A stretch of DNA of 64,000 nucleotides from M3007 sp033764075 (lineage in GTDB: Bacteria > Bacteroidota > Bacteroidia > Chitinophagales > Saprospiraceae), in assembly GCA_033764075.1 (NCBI GenBank), contig JANRJH010000020.1, positions 62,001-126,000 of the forward strand, written 5' to 3'. Under the pieces are notes generated by a model. That model ran no database searches. It worked only from the letters and a program-made list of their open reading frames with translations, and was not told the origin of the DNA. The position numbers were made by a program, and so were the translations under genes. Shown piece by piece: positions 22,898-31,129 of the stretch (the stretch's first letter is position 1; every line of letters begins with the position of its first letter).

Positions 22898-23512
22898 ATG
22901 AAAATAGCCATTATCGGCTCCGGAAACGTAGGCGGAGCACTGGCCCAACAGTGGGTCAAAGCGGGACACACGGTGCTGATCGGGGCGAAATATCCCCTGA
23001 GCGAAAAAAATATCCAGCTCGCCACGACCATTGGCGAGGACCATTTTAGCACGGTTCCTTCGGCCGTGCGGGCGAGCGAGGTGGTCTTGCTGGCCACCCC
23101 GCCTACTGCCGTGTTCGACATCATCGGGCAGGTGGGCGACCTGTCGGGCAAAACAGTGATCGACGCCACCAATGCCGTGCGCCAAAAACCGGCGCCGTAC
23201 GACACCGTTTACCACGCCCTGGTGGATAAAACCGCCGCAAAAGTGGTCAAATGCTTCAACTCAACCGGTTTCGAGAACATGCTGAACCCCGTTTACCACG
23301 GTGAAAAGATCGACATGTTCATGGCCGGCGACAGCCCGGAGGCCAAAGCAGTGGCTGAACAACTGGCCCTCGACGCCGGCTTCGGCACGTGCTGGGATTT
23401 TGGCGGCGGCGACAAGGTGCTGCTGCTGGAGCAACTGGCCCTGAGTTGGATCAACCTCGCCATTATGCAGGGGCACGGGCGGGATATAGCGTTCCGGGTG
23501 GTGCGGCGGTGA
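22898..23512 (+). CDS. NADPH-dependent F420-reductase-like oxidoreductase
   Basis: A 204-residue Rossmann protein starting MKIAIIGSGNVGGALAQQW, a GxGxxG dinucleotide-binding motif at residues 7-12. The fold matches the small NADP-binding proteins related to F420-dependent NADP reductase (ATPPTAVFDI, KTVIDATNAV, KVVKCFNSTGFENM). Because Bacteroidota generally lack F420, it more probably uses another flavin-like or quinone acceptor; this is inference. It is the last gene of the DJ-1 operon, and its stop codon overlaps the end of a ppsA remnant on the opposite strand. Confidence 0.85.
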   Translation: MKIAIIGSGNVGGALAQQWVKAGHTVLIGAKYPLSEKNIQLATTIGEDHFSTVPSAVRASEVVLLATPPTAVFDIIGQVGDLSGKTVIDATNAVRQKPAPYDTVYHALVDKTAAKVVKCFNSTGFENMLNPVYHGEKIDMFMAGDSPEAKAVAEQLALDAGFGTCWDFGGGDKVLLLEQLALSWINLAIMQGHGRDIAFRVVRR

Positions 23513-23724
23513 ACGCTTCAGCGTAGTAGCGGGATGCGCCGCGCCAGCCGATCATGGGGTTTTCTTCTTTGGGCTCAAAGTACTTGCCGCCGAGAAGGTT
23601 GTAGTCCTCGTTCCTCTTGAAGTTGGAAAAACGTACAATCATCTTGTTGGGGTAGAAAAGCGGCGGCGATTTTGGCGATGCCGTCGGCCAATTTTTCGAT
23701 GAAAAACGTTGGCTCATGTTCCCA
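23511..23724 (-). pseudogene. Frameshifted fragment of phosphoenolpyruvate synthase (ppsA)
   Basis: On the minus strand one frame reads FFIEKLADGIAKIAAAF and, after a one-base shift near 23657, another reads YPNKMIVRFSNFKRNEDYNL and LLGGKYFEPKEENPMIGWRG then ASRYYAEAF. These are consecutive, highly conserved segments of the C-terminal TIM-barrel domain of PEP synthase. Only about 70 of roughly 800 codons remain. The homology stops exactly where the oppositely oriented reductase gene ends, so the rest was probably replaced by that operon or deleted. It cannot be functional. Confidence 0.8.
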
Positions 23725-23735
23725 AGTAGCTGATA

Positions 23736-23766
23736 GTGTCGGGATGACTGTCAGTCACCCCGACAC
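23736..23766. repeat. Hairpin next to the ppsA fragment
   Basis: GTGTCGGGATGACTG and CAGTCACCCCGACAC form a 15-bp stem with one mismatch and a one-base loop. There is no T-tract, so it may be a dispersed palindrome or a weak terminator for one of the flanking genes. The rest of 23513-23830 holds nothing recognisable beyond the ppsA fragment. Confidence 0.7.
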
Positions 23767-23830
23767 TTAACGCTCGGCATTCAGTAAAAAAGGAACATGC
23801 GCCAAAACATTTCTTCGTCTTCGTAGCCCT

Positions 23831-24772
23831 TTATAACCGCTTTCCCGAGCAAGTATATGCTCCCCAAGGTATTGCAACTAAGGCTTTGTATTGAATGCTG
23901 TCTAAGTTATTGAATACATCGAGGATATAGGTTTCGCAACCATTTGGATTGCAATTATGATCACCGAAATAATGGTTGGCATTGCCGCTTCTATGCAAGA
24001 TTCTTCCTTCTACTTTTATCGGATTATAGGGTAGGTTTTGTACGTGTATGGTATCTGAGAACGAGTTTCCGCCCATGGTGTAAACGCAGAGGCACTTGTA
24101 GGCATCTGTAGCCGAGTCGCCACCAACGACGATCTGTTTTTGTACAATCGTATCGGAACCGCCGCACCGTGTAATGCGTACTTTTACCAGAAAATTTCCG
24201 GTGTTGTTGTAACTATGAGTGGTGTGATAGCCCGTTCCTGAGCTGCCGTCGCCGAAATCCCATTGATAGCCAAAATTGCAGGTGCTTTGGCAATCTGCCG
24301 TACTGATATTGGCCACAAAATGCGATGTATCTTGCACATACAAGGAGTCATAGCTGTCTATGCGGAAGCCACAAGGCGGTATATAGCGATGTATTACCCA
24401 AATACTATCCGTTTTTTCACCATACGTATTGCCTCTCTCTACGCGTAACTTAATGATATTCATTCCAATGCGGCTATATTGGTGAAAAGCATAGTTAGTT
24501 TGTGTGGTATCGCTTTTGCTGCCATCGCCCCACGACCAGATATACCGGTCGGAAGGTGTATTGCTGGTGCTGAATGTGATGTATTCATCATCATATACGG
24601 TATCGCGTTGATAGTTGTTTTCCAAAATGGGTGTAAATGTATTTTGCCATGTCGGCGATGGGGGGGCTGGTTGTATGTCCTCCTCTCTTTTACAAAAAGA
24701 AAAAATCAAGGCAATTATTGCTATCACTACGCACTGGAATAATGGACTAAATTGCTTTGAACGGGATGTCAT
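23831..24772 (-). CDS. Lipoprotein with two PKD domains
   Basis: A 313-residue protein from the ATG at 24772, chosen because the signal peptide and lipobox (FSFC, Cys27) follow immediately; a longer frame adds an unlikely N-terminus. Two PKD domains are visible from their WSWGDGS and WDFGDGSSG motifs, each followed by the HxY/HSY...G..V.V strand pattern. The C-terminal 90 residues are Cys-rich (CLCVY, CNPNGC) without a recognised domain. PKD domains usually mediate surface protein-protein or polysaccharide contacts. It lies 83 bases downstream of murA and appears less GC-rich than murA, perhaps an acquired gene. Confidence 0.8.
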   Translation of the reverse strand: MTSRSKQFSPLFQCVVIAIIALIFSFCKREEDIQPAPPSPTWQNTFTPILENNYQRDTVYDDEYITFSTSNTPSDRYIWSWGDGSKSDTTQTNYAFHQYSRIGMNIIKLRVERGNTYGEKTDSIWVIHRYIPPCGFRIDSYDSLYVQDTSHFVANISTADCQSTCNFGYQWDFGDGSSGTGYHTTHSYNNTGNFLVKVRITRCGGSDTIVQKQIVVGGDSATDAYKCLCVYTMGGNSFSDTIHVQNLPYNPIKVEGRILHRSGNANHYFGDHNCNPNGCETYILDVFNNLDSIQYKALVAIPWGAYTCSGKRL

Positions 24773-24855
24773 TTTTTGAAATCTAAGGTGAGCACTTAGC
24801 GAATATGCGAATATAAGCGTGCGCACGGACCCTTGCAAGAAAATTTTTCAAAAAA

Positions 24856-26172
24856 TCACACCCGCCGCACGTCCGCCCCGATCCCTCGCAAGCGCTCATC
24901 AATAAACTGATACCCGCGGTCGATCTGGTGTACGTTGTGGATCAGGCTTTTCCCCTTGGCCGACAGGGCGGCGATGAGCAGGGCCACCCCGGCGCGGATG
25001 TCGGGCGAGCTCATTTCGATGCCCCGCAGCGGGTAGCGTCGGTCGAGCCCCATGACGTTGGCGCGGTGCGGGTCGCAGAGGATGATCTGCGCGCCCATGT
25101 CGATGAGCTTGTCGACGAAAAACAGCCGGCTTTCGAACATTTTCTGGTGGATGAGCACGTTGCCGCGCGCCTGGGTGGCCACCACGAGCACGATGGAAAG
25201 CAGGTCGGGCGTGAACCCCGGCCAGGGTGCATCGTACAGGGTAAGGATGGAGCCGTCGATGAACGTGTGTATCTCGTAGTGTTCCTGGGCGGGCACGTGC
25301 AGGTCGTCGCCCTGCTGGTCGATGCGGATGCCCAGCCGCTCGAAGGTGCGCGGGATGATGCCGAGGTGCCCGATGCCGGCGTTTTTGATGGTGATGTCGG
25401 ACTGGGTCATGGCGGCCAGCCCGATGAAGCTGCCCACCTCGATCATGTCGGGCAGGCATCGGTGTTCGGCGCCGCCGAGGCGCTCCACGCCGTCGATGTG
25501 GAGCATGTTGGAGCCGATGCCCTCTATGCGGGCGCCCATGGCCTGCAGCAGGCGGCAGAGTTGCTGCACGTATGGCTCGCAGGCGGCATTGTAAATGGTG
25601 GTGCGGCCGGGGGTGAGCACGGCGGCCATGAGCACGTTGGCGGTGCCGGTGACGGAGATCTCGTCCATGTGCAGGTAGACCCCGTGCAGGCCGCCGTCGG
25701 GTTGCTGTACGTAATAGATGTCTTTCTCGTCGTCGTACTTGAACTCGGCCCCCAGCATCTGGAAGCCCAGGAAGTGGGTGTCGAGGCGGCGGCGCCCGAT
25801 CTTGTCGCCACCGGGTTTGGGGAGGCTGGCGCGCCCGAAGCGGGCCAGCAGGGGCCCGATGAGCATCACCGAGCCGCGCAAGCGCTGGGCGTCTTTGAGG
25901 AAAGCGTCGGAGCGCAGGTAGTCGACGTCCACCGTGCCGGCGCAGAAGCGCCAGGCGCCGGGCTCGCGTTGCTCAACGGTGACACCCAGCCCCCGGAGGA
26001 GGTCGATGAGCTTGTTGACGTCGAGGATGTCGGGCACGTTGGCGATGGTCACCGGCTCGTCGGTGAGCAGCACGGCGCTGATGACTTGCAGGGCTTCATT
26101 TTTGGCGCCCTGGGGATGCAGCACGCCCGAGAGGGGGCGGCCGCCGATGACTTCAAAGGTATCGGTGGACAT
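24856..26172 (-). CDS. murA: UDP-N-acetylglucosamine 1-carboxyvinyltransferase with Asp in place of the catalytic Cys
   Basis: A 438-residue enzyme for the first committed step of peptidoglycan synthesis, transferring enolpyruvate from PEP to UDP-GlcNAc. It has the inside-out alpha/beta barrel repeats, Lys24-Asn25 of the PEP site (HPQGAKNEAL) and RGSVMLIGPLLAR. In the active-site loop the usual Cys (Cys115 in E. coli) is Asp123 (PGGDKIGRR). Asp variants are active and naturally insensitive to fosfomycin, as known for mycobacterial and chlamydial MurA. The mscS-like gene lies 72 bases upstream in the same direction. Confidence 0.95.
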   Translation of the reverse strand: MSTDTFEVIGGRPLSGVLHPQGAKNEALQVISAVLLTDEPVTIANVPDILDVNKLIDLLRGLGVTVEQREPGAWRFCAGTVDVDYLRSDAFLKDAQRLRGSVMLIGPLLARFGRASLPKPGGDKIGRRRLDTHFLGFQMLGAEFKYDDEKDIYYVQQPDGGLHGVYLHMDEISVTGTANVLMAAVLTPGRTTIYNAACEPYVQQLCRLLQAMGARIEGIGSNMLHIDGVERLGGAEHRCLPDMIEVGSFIGLAAMTQSDITIKNAGIGHLGIIPRTFERLGIRIDQQGDDLHVPAQEHYEIHTFIDGSILTLYDAPWPGFTPDLLSIVLVVATQARGNVLIHQKMFESRLFFVDKLIDMGAQIILCDPHRANVMGLDRRYPLRGIEMSSPDIRAGVALLIAALSAKGKSLIHNVHQIDRGYQFIDERLRGIGADVRRV

Positions 26173-26244
26173 ATCGGGTAAAACCGGCTTTGTGGTCGGT
26201 TTGGTCAGGCCGTGCGAAGGTATGGCAAACCGTCGAAACAGGCG

Positions 26245-28086
26245 TCAGTCGTGGCGCATATAAACGGTGCGGTGGGGGAAGGGTATTTCAATCCCCAGTT
26301 CGTCAAAGCGGTTTTTGATGCGCCGCAGCATTTCGCGTTTGACAGGCCATTGCTGCTGCGGTCGCGTTTTGACCAGCATACGGATGACCACTGCGGAGTC
26401 GGCCAGGTCGTCCACACCGAGCATAACCGGGTCTTCAATGATAAAAGGCCCGAACTTGGGATCGGCCCGCATGCCGAGGGCCACGGACAAAAGTACCTCC
26501 ATGACCTGATCGACCTGCTCCTTGTACGCCACGCCGATTTTAAGGTTAACCTGCGACCAGTCGTGCGTGAGGTTGCTCACCGAGTTGATCTGTCCGTGGG
26601 GCAGGTAGTGCACTACGCCTTCTATGTCGCGCAGGGTGGTCATGCGCATGCTCACCTGCTCCACCGTGCCGGTGATGTTGTTGATGGACACGACATTCCC
26701 GAGCCGGTACTGGTTTTCCAGGAGGATCATAAAACCCGAAAAAAAGTCGCGCACCAGATTCTGGGCGGCAAAAGCGACGATCAGGGACACGATGGCCGCG
26801 CTGCCGAGCACCACGCTTAGATCCACCTGGAGTTCCGACAACAAAATAAAAAGGCCGATGGTGGCGGTGACCACGGTAATTCCGCTTTTGGAAGCAGCGT
26901 ACAGCGTTCTACTGCGCTCCATACGCTCTTGCACCGTTCCTTCGGGGGTGTTCTTTTCCAACCAGTATTTAGCCAGGCGCCGCGCGCCCCACCAAAACAG
27001 TCCGAGTAATCCCAGGATGATGATCAGGCGCGGAGCGGACACGAGCAGCCATCTTCTGAACCGGAAAGGAGACAAGGGGCCTTGTAAAAATTCAACCCTG
27101 AAACGGGCTGTCTCTTCAACGCGCTCTGCTTTTTCGTAACCTTCCGTCACCGGCTCCCAGGCCTGCCGGATTTTTTCAATGCGCTTTTGCAGCGCAACGG
27201 CGATGGCGGAGTCTTTTTGGAGCAGTTCGGATTGGAGGCTGAATTTTTGCATGACCATCGCTATGCGACGCTCCACCGTTTCCCGGTTTTGCGGAACGGT
27301 ATCCGCCAGCAGCAGACTGTCCCGTTGTTTTTCCAACCGCTTCCGTATCTCGTCGTATCGATTCAGGTTTTCCCTTTCCACACCCAGGATGGCCAGGGTG
27401 AGTGCCAGATCTTCCTGATTTATGTTGAGAATCTCTTCCACCAGGTTCACCTTTTTCCAGGCTGTCTGAAGTTCCCTGCGGCGCTGTTCCAGCATCCGCA
27501 AGGCTTGTGTGAGGCGCCAGTCATTTTCTTTGGAAAGGGCGGTTTGCGCAAGGCTGTCCGGTCGTTTTTCGGCGGCCGGGGGCGGTGTTTTTTCGTTTGA
27601 AGGTGGGCTGCCCGACGCTGTGGCGGATTGGATTGAGTCAGCGGACGTCTCTCCATACAGGATGAACCGGATTGTTTCTTCCTGTTTGCGTTGTTTTCGC
27701 TCCAGCACCAGCACCAGTCTTTCGACGTATTGCCTGCCCCGGAGCAAAAAGTCCACCTCATCGCGAGTGTCCTCCCAGCGGATCGTCAGTCGGGAGTCCA
27801 CCGGTAACCCCTGTGCGCGCAAGGAGTCTATCACTAGGTCCAGGCTGTCAAAGCGCCTGGTGGCCCTGTCCAACGCCGAGTTCAACAACAGGACACGGTC
27901 TTTGAAGTCGTTCAACCGCGCATGGTCTTCTTCCGACAGCCGCTGGGAGCGCATCAGCATTTCGGCATCGGAATGCTTGAACATTCCTTCAGTGGAAGGC
28001 GAAATGTCGTGTTTTTCCCGGTAGCATGCGGATGAGGCCAGCAGGAAACAAAATATGATGGCAATAATGGAGGGTTTGTTGGCCAT
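26245..28086 (-). CDS. MscS-family mechanosensitive channel with a long periplasmic N-terminal domain
   Basis: A 613-residue protein. A signal-peptide-like N-terminus (ending ASSAC) is followed by a roughly 300-residue charged helical region with coiled-coil character. Membrane segments start near residue 340, with the pore-lining helix and MscS beta domain (VVLGSAAIVSLIVAFAAQ, NLVRDFFSGFMILLENQY, then GTVEQVSMRMTTLRD and LPHGQINSVSNLT). The C-terminal cage ends FPHRTVYMRHD. The architecture resembles large MscK/YbiO-type channels that protect against hypo-osmotic shock. It is divergent from the secreted protein at 28174 and is followed by murA. Confidence 0.9.
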   Translation of the reverse strand: MANKPSIIAIIFCFLLASSACYREKHDISPSTEGMFKHSDAEMLMRSQRLSEEDHARLNDFKDRVLLLNSALDRATRRFDSLDLVIDSLRAQGLPVDSRLTIRWEDTRDEVDFLLRGRQYVERLVLVLERKQRKQEETIRFILYGETSADSIQSATASGSPPSNEKTPPPAAEKRPDSLAQTALSKENDWRLTQALRMLEQRRRELQTAWKKVNLVEEILNINQEDLALTLAILGVERENLNRYDEIRKRLEKQRDSLLLADTVPQNRETVERRIAMVMQKFSLQSELLQKDSAIAVALQKRIEKIRQAWEPVTEGYEKAERVEETARFRVEFLQGPLSPFRFRRWLLVSAPRLIIILGLLGLFWWGARRLAKYWLEKNTPEGTVQERMERSRTLYAASKSGITVVTATIGLFILLSELQVDLSVVLGSAAIVSLIVAFAAQNLVRDFFSGFMILLENQYRLGNVVSINNITGTVEQVSMRMTTLRDIEGVVHYLPHGQINSVSNLTHDWSQVNLKIGVAYKEQVDQVMEVLLSVALGMRADPKFGPFIIEDPVMLGVDDLADSAVVIRMLVKTRPQQQWPVKREMLRRIKNRFDELGIEIPFPHRTVYMRHD

Positions 28087-28114
28087 AGGAAGAGGTAAAT
28101 TACTTCATGTAGGT

Positions 28115-28153
28115 CAAAAGTAGCCCCGGATCACAAAAATCACATTATCTTTG
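28115..28153. promoter_or_regulatory. Divergent -7 elements between the MscS and secreted-protein genes
   Basis: CAAAAGTA (28115-28122) is TACTTTTG on the minus strand, 28 bases before the MscS ATG. TATCTTTG (28146-28153) on the plus strand is 20 bases before the ATG at 28174. Both fit TAnnTTTG; -33 elements are weak. Confidence 0.5.
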
Positions 28154-28173
28154 TAAAAAACACTTAGCCCAGA

Positions 28174-30489
28174 ATGAAGTTTTTAAGTTCCATTGTCGTA
28201 TTGTTGCTTGGTGTGTACACAATGCATGCGCAAGAAACCGCCTGGCCTCGGGCTTTCACCACCGAGGGCGGTTACACGATCAACATCTTTCAACCCCAGG
28301 CGGAATCGCTGGAGGGGAATGTCCTCAAATCCCGTGCGGCATTTTCTGTGTTGGCGCCCGGAAAAGACGATCCCATGTACGGCGTTATGTGGGCCGAAGC
28401 GTACCTGCTGACCAACCGGGACAATCGTTCCTATTTGCTCGAAAGCGTCGTTGTAACGGAGGTACGTCTGCCGGAAGTGGCCGATCAGGTGTTGATCGAG
28501 GGTTTTAAAACCGCCGTAGAGATTGAGGTGCCCACCTGGAAAATCGAAGGTTCCATGGAAGAGCTGCTCGCCGGCGTCGAGCAACACAAAGGGGAGCAAT
28601 TCCAATCGGATAAACTGAATACAGCGCCGCCGAAAATCATGTATGCGGATAAGCCAACCATCCTCATCCTCATCGACGGCGACCCCAAGCTGCTCGAAGA
28701 CAAAGACCTGGATGTGAAACGCGTGGTCAACTCGCCCAACCTTATTGTGAATCCGGCTGACGGACAGTTTTTCCTGTACGGCGGCGGCTTCTGGTACCAG
28801 GCGCCAAAAGCTACAGGACCCTACACATACATCAGCAAATTGCCCAAAAGCCTGAAAAAGGTGGATAAAATGGTGAAGGAGAAAGAGGCGGAAGACCAGT
28901 CGGAGGAAGTCGCCAAAATGGACACCCCGCCTGCAATCACCATCAGTACCGTGCCCGCCGAAATCATTGTGATCAAAGGCAAGCCGGAGATGGCTGCGGT
29001 GGAGGGTACCGGGCTCCTGTACGTGAGCAACACCGAAAACGAATTGTTTCTGGAGGTGAAATCCCAAGACTATTTCGTGCTCCTCAGCGGCCGTTGGTAT
29101 CGTTCAAAATCGGTGGAAGGTCCTTGGAGCTATGTCGCTTCCGACAAATTGCCCGCCGATTTTGCCCTGATCCCCGAAGGTTCTGCAAAAGACGCCGTTC
29201 TGGTCAGCGTCGCCGGAACCCGCGCTGCCGAGGAAGCTATTCTGGACGCACAGGTGCCCCAAACGGCAAAAGTGGATCGAAGCAAGGCCAAGGCGGATGT
29301 GGTGTACGACGGGCAACCGAAGTTTGAAGCCATTGAAAGTACCGACATGCAGTACGCGGTGAACACCTCCTCCTCGGTGATCAAATCCGGCAATAAGTAC
29401 TACTCCGTGGAGGACGGCATCTGGTTTGTCGCCGACAGCCCCAACGGCCCCTGGACCGTTTCGCTGGAACGCCCCAGGGGCGTGGAGAATATCCCGCCGA
29501 GCAACCCCGTGTACAACACCAAATACGTATACATTTACGACGTGACCCCGCAGTATGTGTACGTCGGTTATACCCCCGGCTACATGGGCACCTACGTCTA
29601 TGGTCCCACCATCGTGTACGGCACAGGTTACTACTACAATCCCTGGTGGGGTACCTGGTATTATCCCAGACCCTGCACCTGGGGCTTCAACATGAACTAC
29701 AACCCATGGACGGGCTGGAGTTTTGGCTTCAGCTACGGTTACGGCTGGTACCGACCCTGGTATTGGGGCGGCGGCTGGTACGGCGGTTATTACGGCGGCT
29801 GGTACGGCCCGCCGCGCTATCACCCCCCCTATTGGGGTTACCACAATCACCCGCACTACGGCCCCCGCGGCTCCGGCGCCTACGTCAGCCACCGAAACCT
29901 GAACGCCAACCGGACCAACAACATCTACAACAAACGCAAGGATGTGACCACCAAGGACAGGCCCATGCCGGGAACCAAACCCGCCGGACGGCCCGCCCCA
30001 AAGCCCTCCACCAAGCCTGCGGTGCCCGGTGGTCAACCCACCCAAAAACCCTCCACCCGGCCCACCACACCCGGTGAACAACCCACCCAAAAACCCTCCA
30101 CCCGGCCCACCACACCCAGCGGTCAACCCTCCCAAAAACCTTCCGCCAAGCCCGCTGAACCTTCCCAAAAACCCTCCACCCGGCCGGCGCAACCCTCCAC
30201 CCGCCCCGGCGCCTCTAATCAGATTTACACCGATAAAAACGGCAACGTTTACCAACGCGAACCCTCCAGCGGATCCTGGCAAACACGAGACCAAAACCAG
30301 TGGAAGCCGGCGCCAAGCCAGCAGTCGCAAAACATGGACCGCAGCTATCAAAACTACAACCGGGCCAATACCCGGCAACAAAATTTCCAGGGCACCAACC
30401 AGGGTTCTGGTATGGGCAGAAGCTACTCGCCCTCCGGCGGTGGCGCGCGTTCCGCACCCAGAGCCGCACCAAAAGGACGCGGGCGATGA
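28174..30489 (+). CDS. Secreted protein with Tyr/Trp/Gly-rich and Pro-rich low-complexity C-terminus
   Basis: A 771-residue protein. The signal peptide ends YTMHAQ (about residue 19). Residues 20-440 contain three similar modules built around a FYLYGGGFWYQAPKATGPYTY-like strand set (also FLEVKSQDYFVLLSGRWYRS and KSGNKYYSVEDGIWF), each flanked by an I-x-x-x-G-K/P segment. Residues about 450-590 are extremely rich in Tyr, Trp, Gly and Pro (WWGTWYYPRP, GWYGGYYGGWYG). Then come Thr/Pro/Lys repeats of 15 residues and a basic tail. Similar Bacteroidota proteins are loosely annotated as carbohydrate-binding V/XII or hypothetical; the function is unknown. It is predicted to be extracytoplasmic. Confidence 0.8.
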   Translation: MKFLSSIVVLLLGVYTMHAQETAWPRAFTTEGGYTINIFQPQAESLEGNVLKSRAAFSVLAPGKDDPMYGVMWAEAYLLTNRDNRSYLLESVVVTEVRLPEVADQVLIEGFKTAVEIEVPTWKIEGSMEELLAGVEQHKGEQFQSDKLNTAPPKIMYADKPTILILIDGDPKLLEDKDLDVKRVVNSPNLIVNPADGQFFLYGGGFWYQAPKATGPYTYISKLPKSLKKVDKMVKEKEAEDQSEEVAKMDTPPAITISTVPAEIIVIKGKPEMAAVEGTGLLYVSNTENELFLEVKSQDYFVLLSGRWYRSKSVEGPWSYVASDKLPADFALIPEGSAKDAVLVSVAGTRAAEEAILDAQVPQTAKVDRSKAKADVVYDGQPKFEAIESTDMQYAVNTSSSVIKSGNKYYSVEDGIWFVADSPNGPWTVSLERPRGVENIPPSNPVYNTKYVYIYDVTPQYVYVGYTPGYMGTYVYGPTIVYGTGYYYNPWWGTWYYPRPCTWGFNMNYNPWTGWSFGFSYGYGWYRPWYWGGGWYGGYYGGWYGPPRYHPPYWGYHNHPHYGPRGSGAYVSHRNLNANRTNNIYNKRKDVTTKDRPMPGTKPAGRPAPKPSTKPAVPGGQPTQKPSTRPTTPGEQPTQKPSTRPTTPSGQPSQKPSAKPAEPSQKPSTRPAQPSTRPGASNQIYTDKNGNVYQREPSSGSWQTRDQNQWKPAPSQQSQNMDRSYQNYNRANTRQQNFQGTNQGSGMGRSYSPSGGGARSAPRAAPKGRGR
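30034..30168 (+). repeat. 45-bp in-frame tandem repeat coding for a Pro/Thr-rich tract
   Basis: CAACCC-starting units recur at 30034, 30079 and 30124, a 45-base (15-codon) period encoding Q-P-T-Q-K-P-S-T-R-P-T-T-P-type units, with a more diverged tail. Changes in unit number would alter linker length without shifting the frame. Confidence 0.8.
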
Positions 30490-30531
30490 ACCAATTATGA
30501 CACCTGATGTTTTAACATTAAATATTGGATC

Positions 30532-30993
30532 ATGCGCCTGGAAGACGAAATAAAAAGCACACGCGCGTTGCCGCCCCGACAGCGCGCAACGCTCAATATC
30601 CTATTCACCGCCAGCTGGATCAGTGCCTTTCAGGGCCGTTATCTCCGGCAGTTCGGCCTCACCGGCCCCCAATACAACATCCTGCGCATCCTGCGCGGCA
30701 GCCACCCGAAAGCCCTGACCGTACTCGACATCAAATGCCGTATGCTCGACCGCAGCAGCAATGTGAGCCGATTGGTGGAAAAACTGCGCGCCTCCGGCCT
30801 CGTAGACCGGTGCTCGCACAAGGATGACCGGCGTATGGTGCTGGTGAACATCACCGAAGCGGGAAAAAAATTACTGTCCGACATAGACGCCAAGGGGTTC
30901 ACCCGGGCTGAATTTCAGCCGGGACAGTCCCTCACCGAAAACGAGGCCGACCTGCTCGCCGAGTTGCTTGACAAATACCGGGAACACCCCTGA
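30532..30993 (+). CDS. MarR-family transcriptional regulator
   Basis: A 153-residue winged helix-turn-helix protein of typical MarR length. Recognition segments are LTGPQYNILRILRG, LDIKCRMLDRSSNVSRLVEKL (recognition helix) and VDRCSHKDDRRMVLVNITEAGKKLL (wing with the conserved DxRR). The ATG at 30532 gives the usual N-terminal helix. It lies 42 bases after the Tyr/Trp-rich gene. No target palindrome was identified. The family usually senses small aromatic or oxidative signals. Confidence 0.9.
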   Translation: MRLEDEIKSTRALPPRQRATLNILFTASWISAFQGRYLRQFGLTGPQYNILRILRGSHPKALTVLDIKCRMLDRSSNVSRLVEKLRASGLVDRCSHKDDRRMVLVNITEAGKKLLSDIDAKGFTRAEFQPGQSLTENEADLLAELLDKYREHP

Positions 30994-31063
30994 TTATCGC
31001 CGACTTACGTCAATGTGGAAAAAAAGAATGCGCATTTTTCGCCCCGGCTACGCCCGGATGGTT

Positions 31064-31071
31064 TATTTTTG
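31064..31071 (+). promoter_or_regulatory. -7 element for the esterase gene
   Basis: TATTTTTG fits TAnnTTTG, 58 bases before the ATG at 31130. Confidence 0.4.
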
Positions 31072-31129
31072 TAGCCCGCAGACCGGTTACCGCTGTTTTT
31101 AATCCTGTCTAAAGTCGGCAACAATACTT

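Noticed and set aside
24928..26181. A 417-codon open frame opposite murA
   Set aside because: It mirrors murA codons in a GC-rich gene, has Val/Gly/His-rich low-information composition, and murA is certain.
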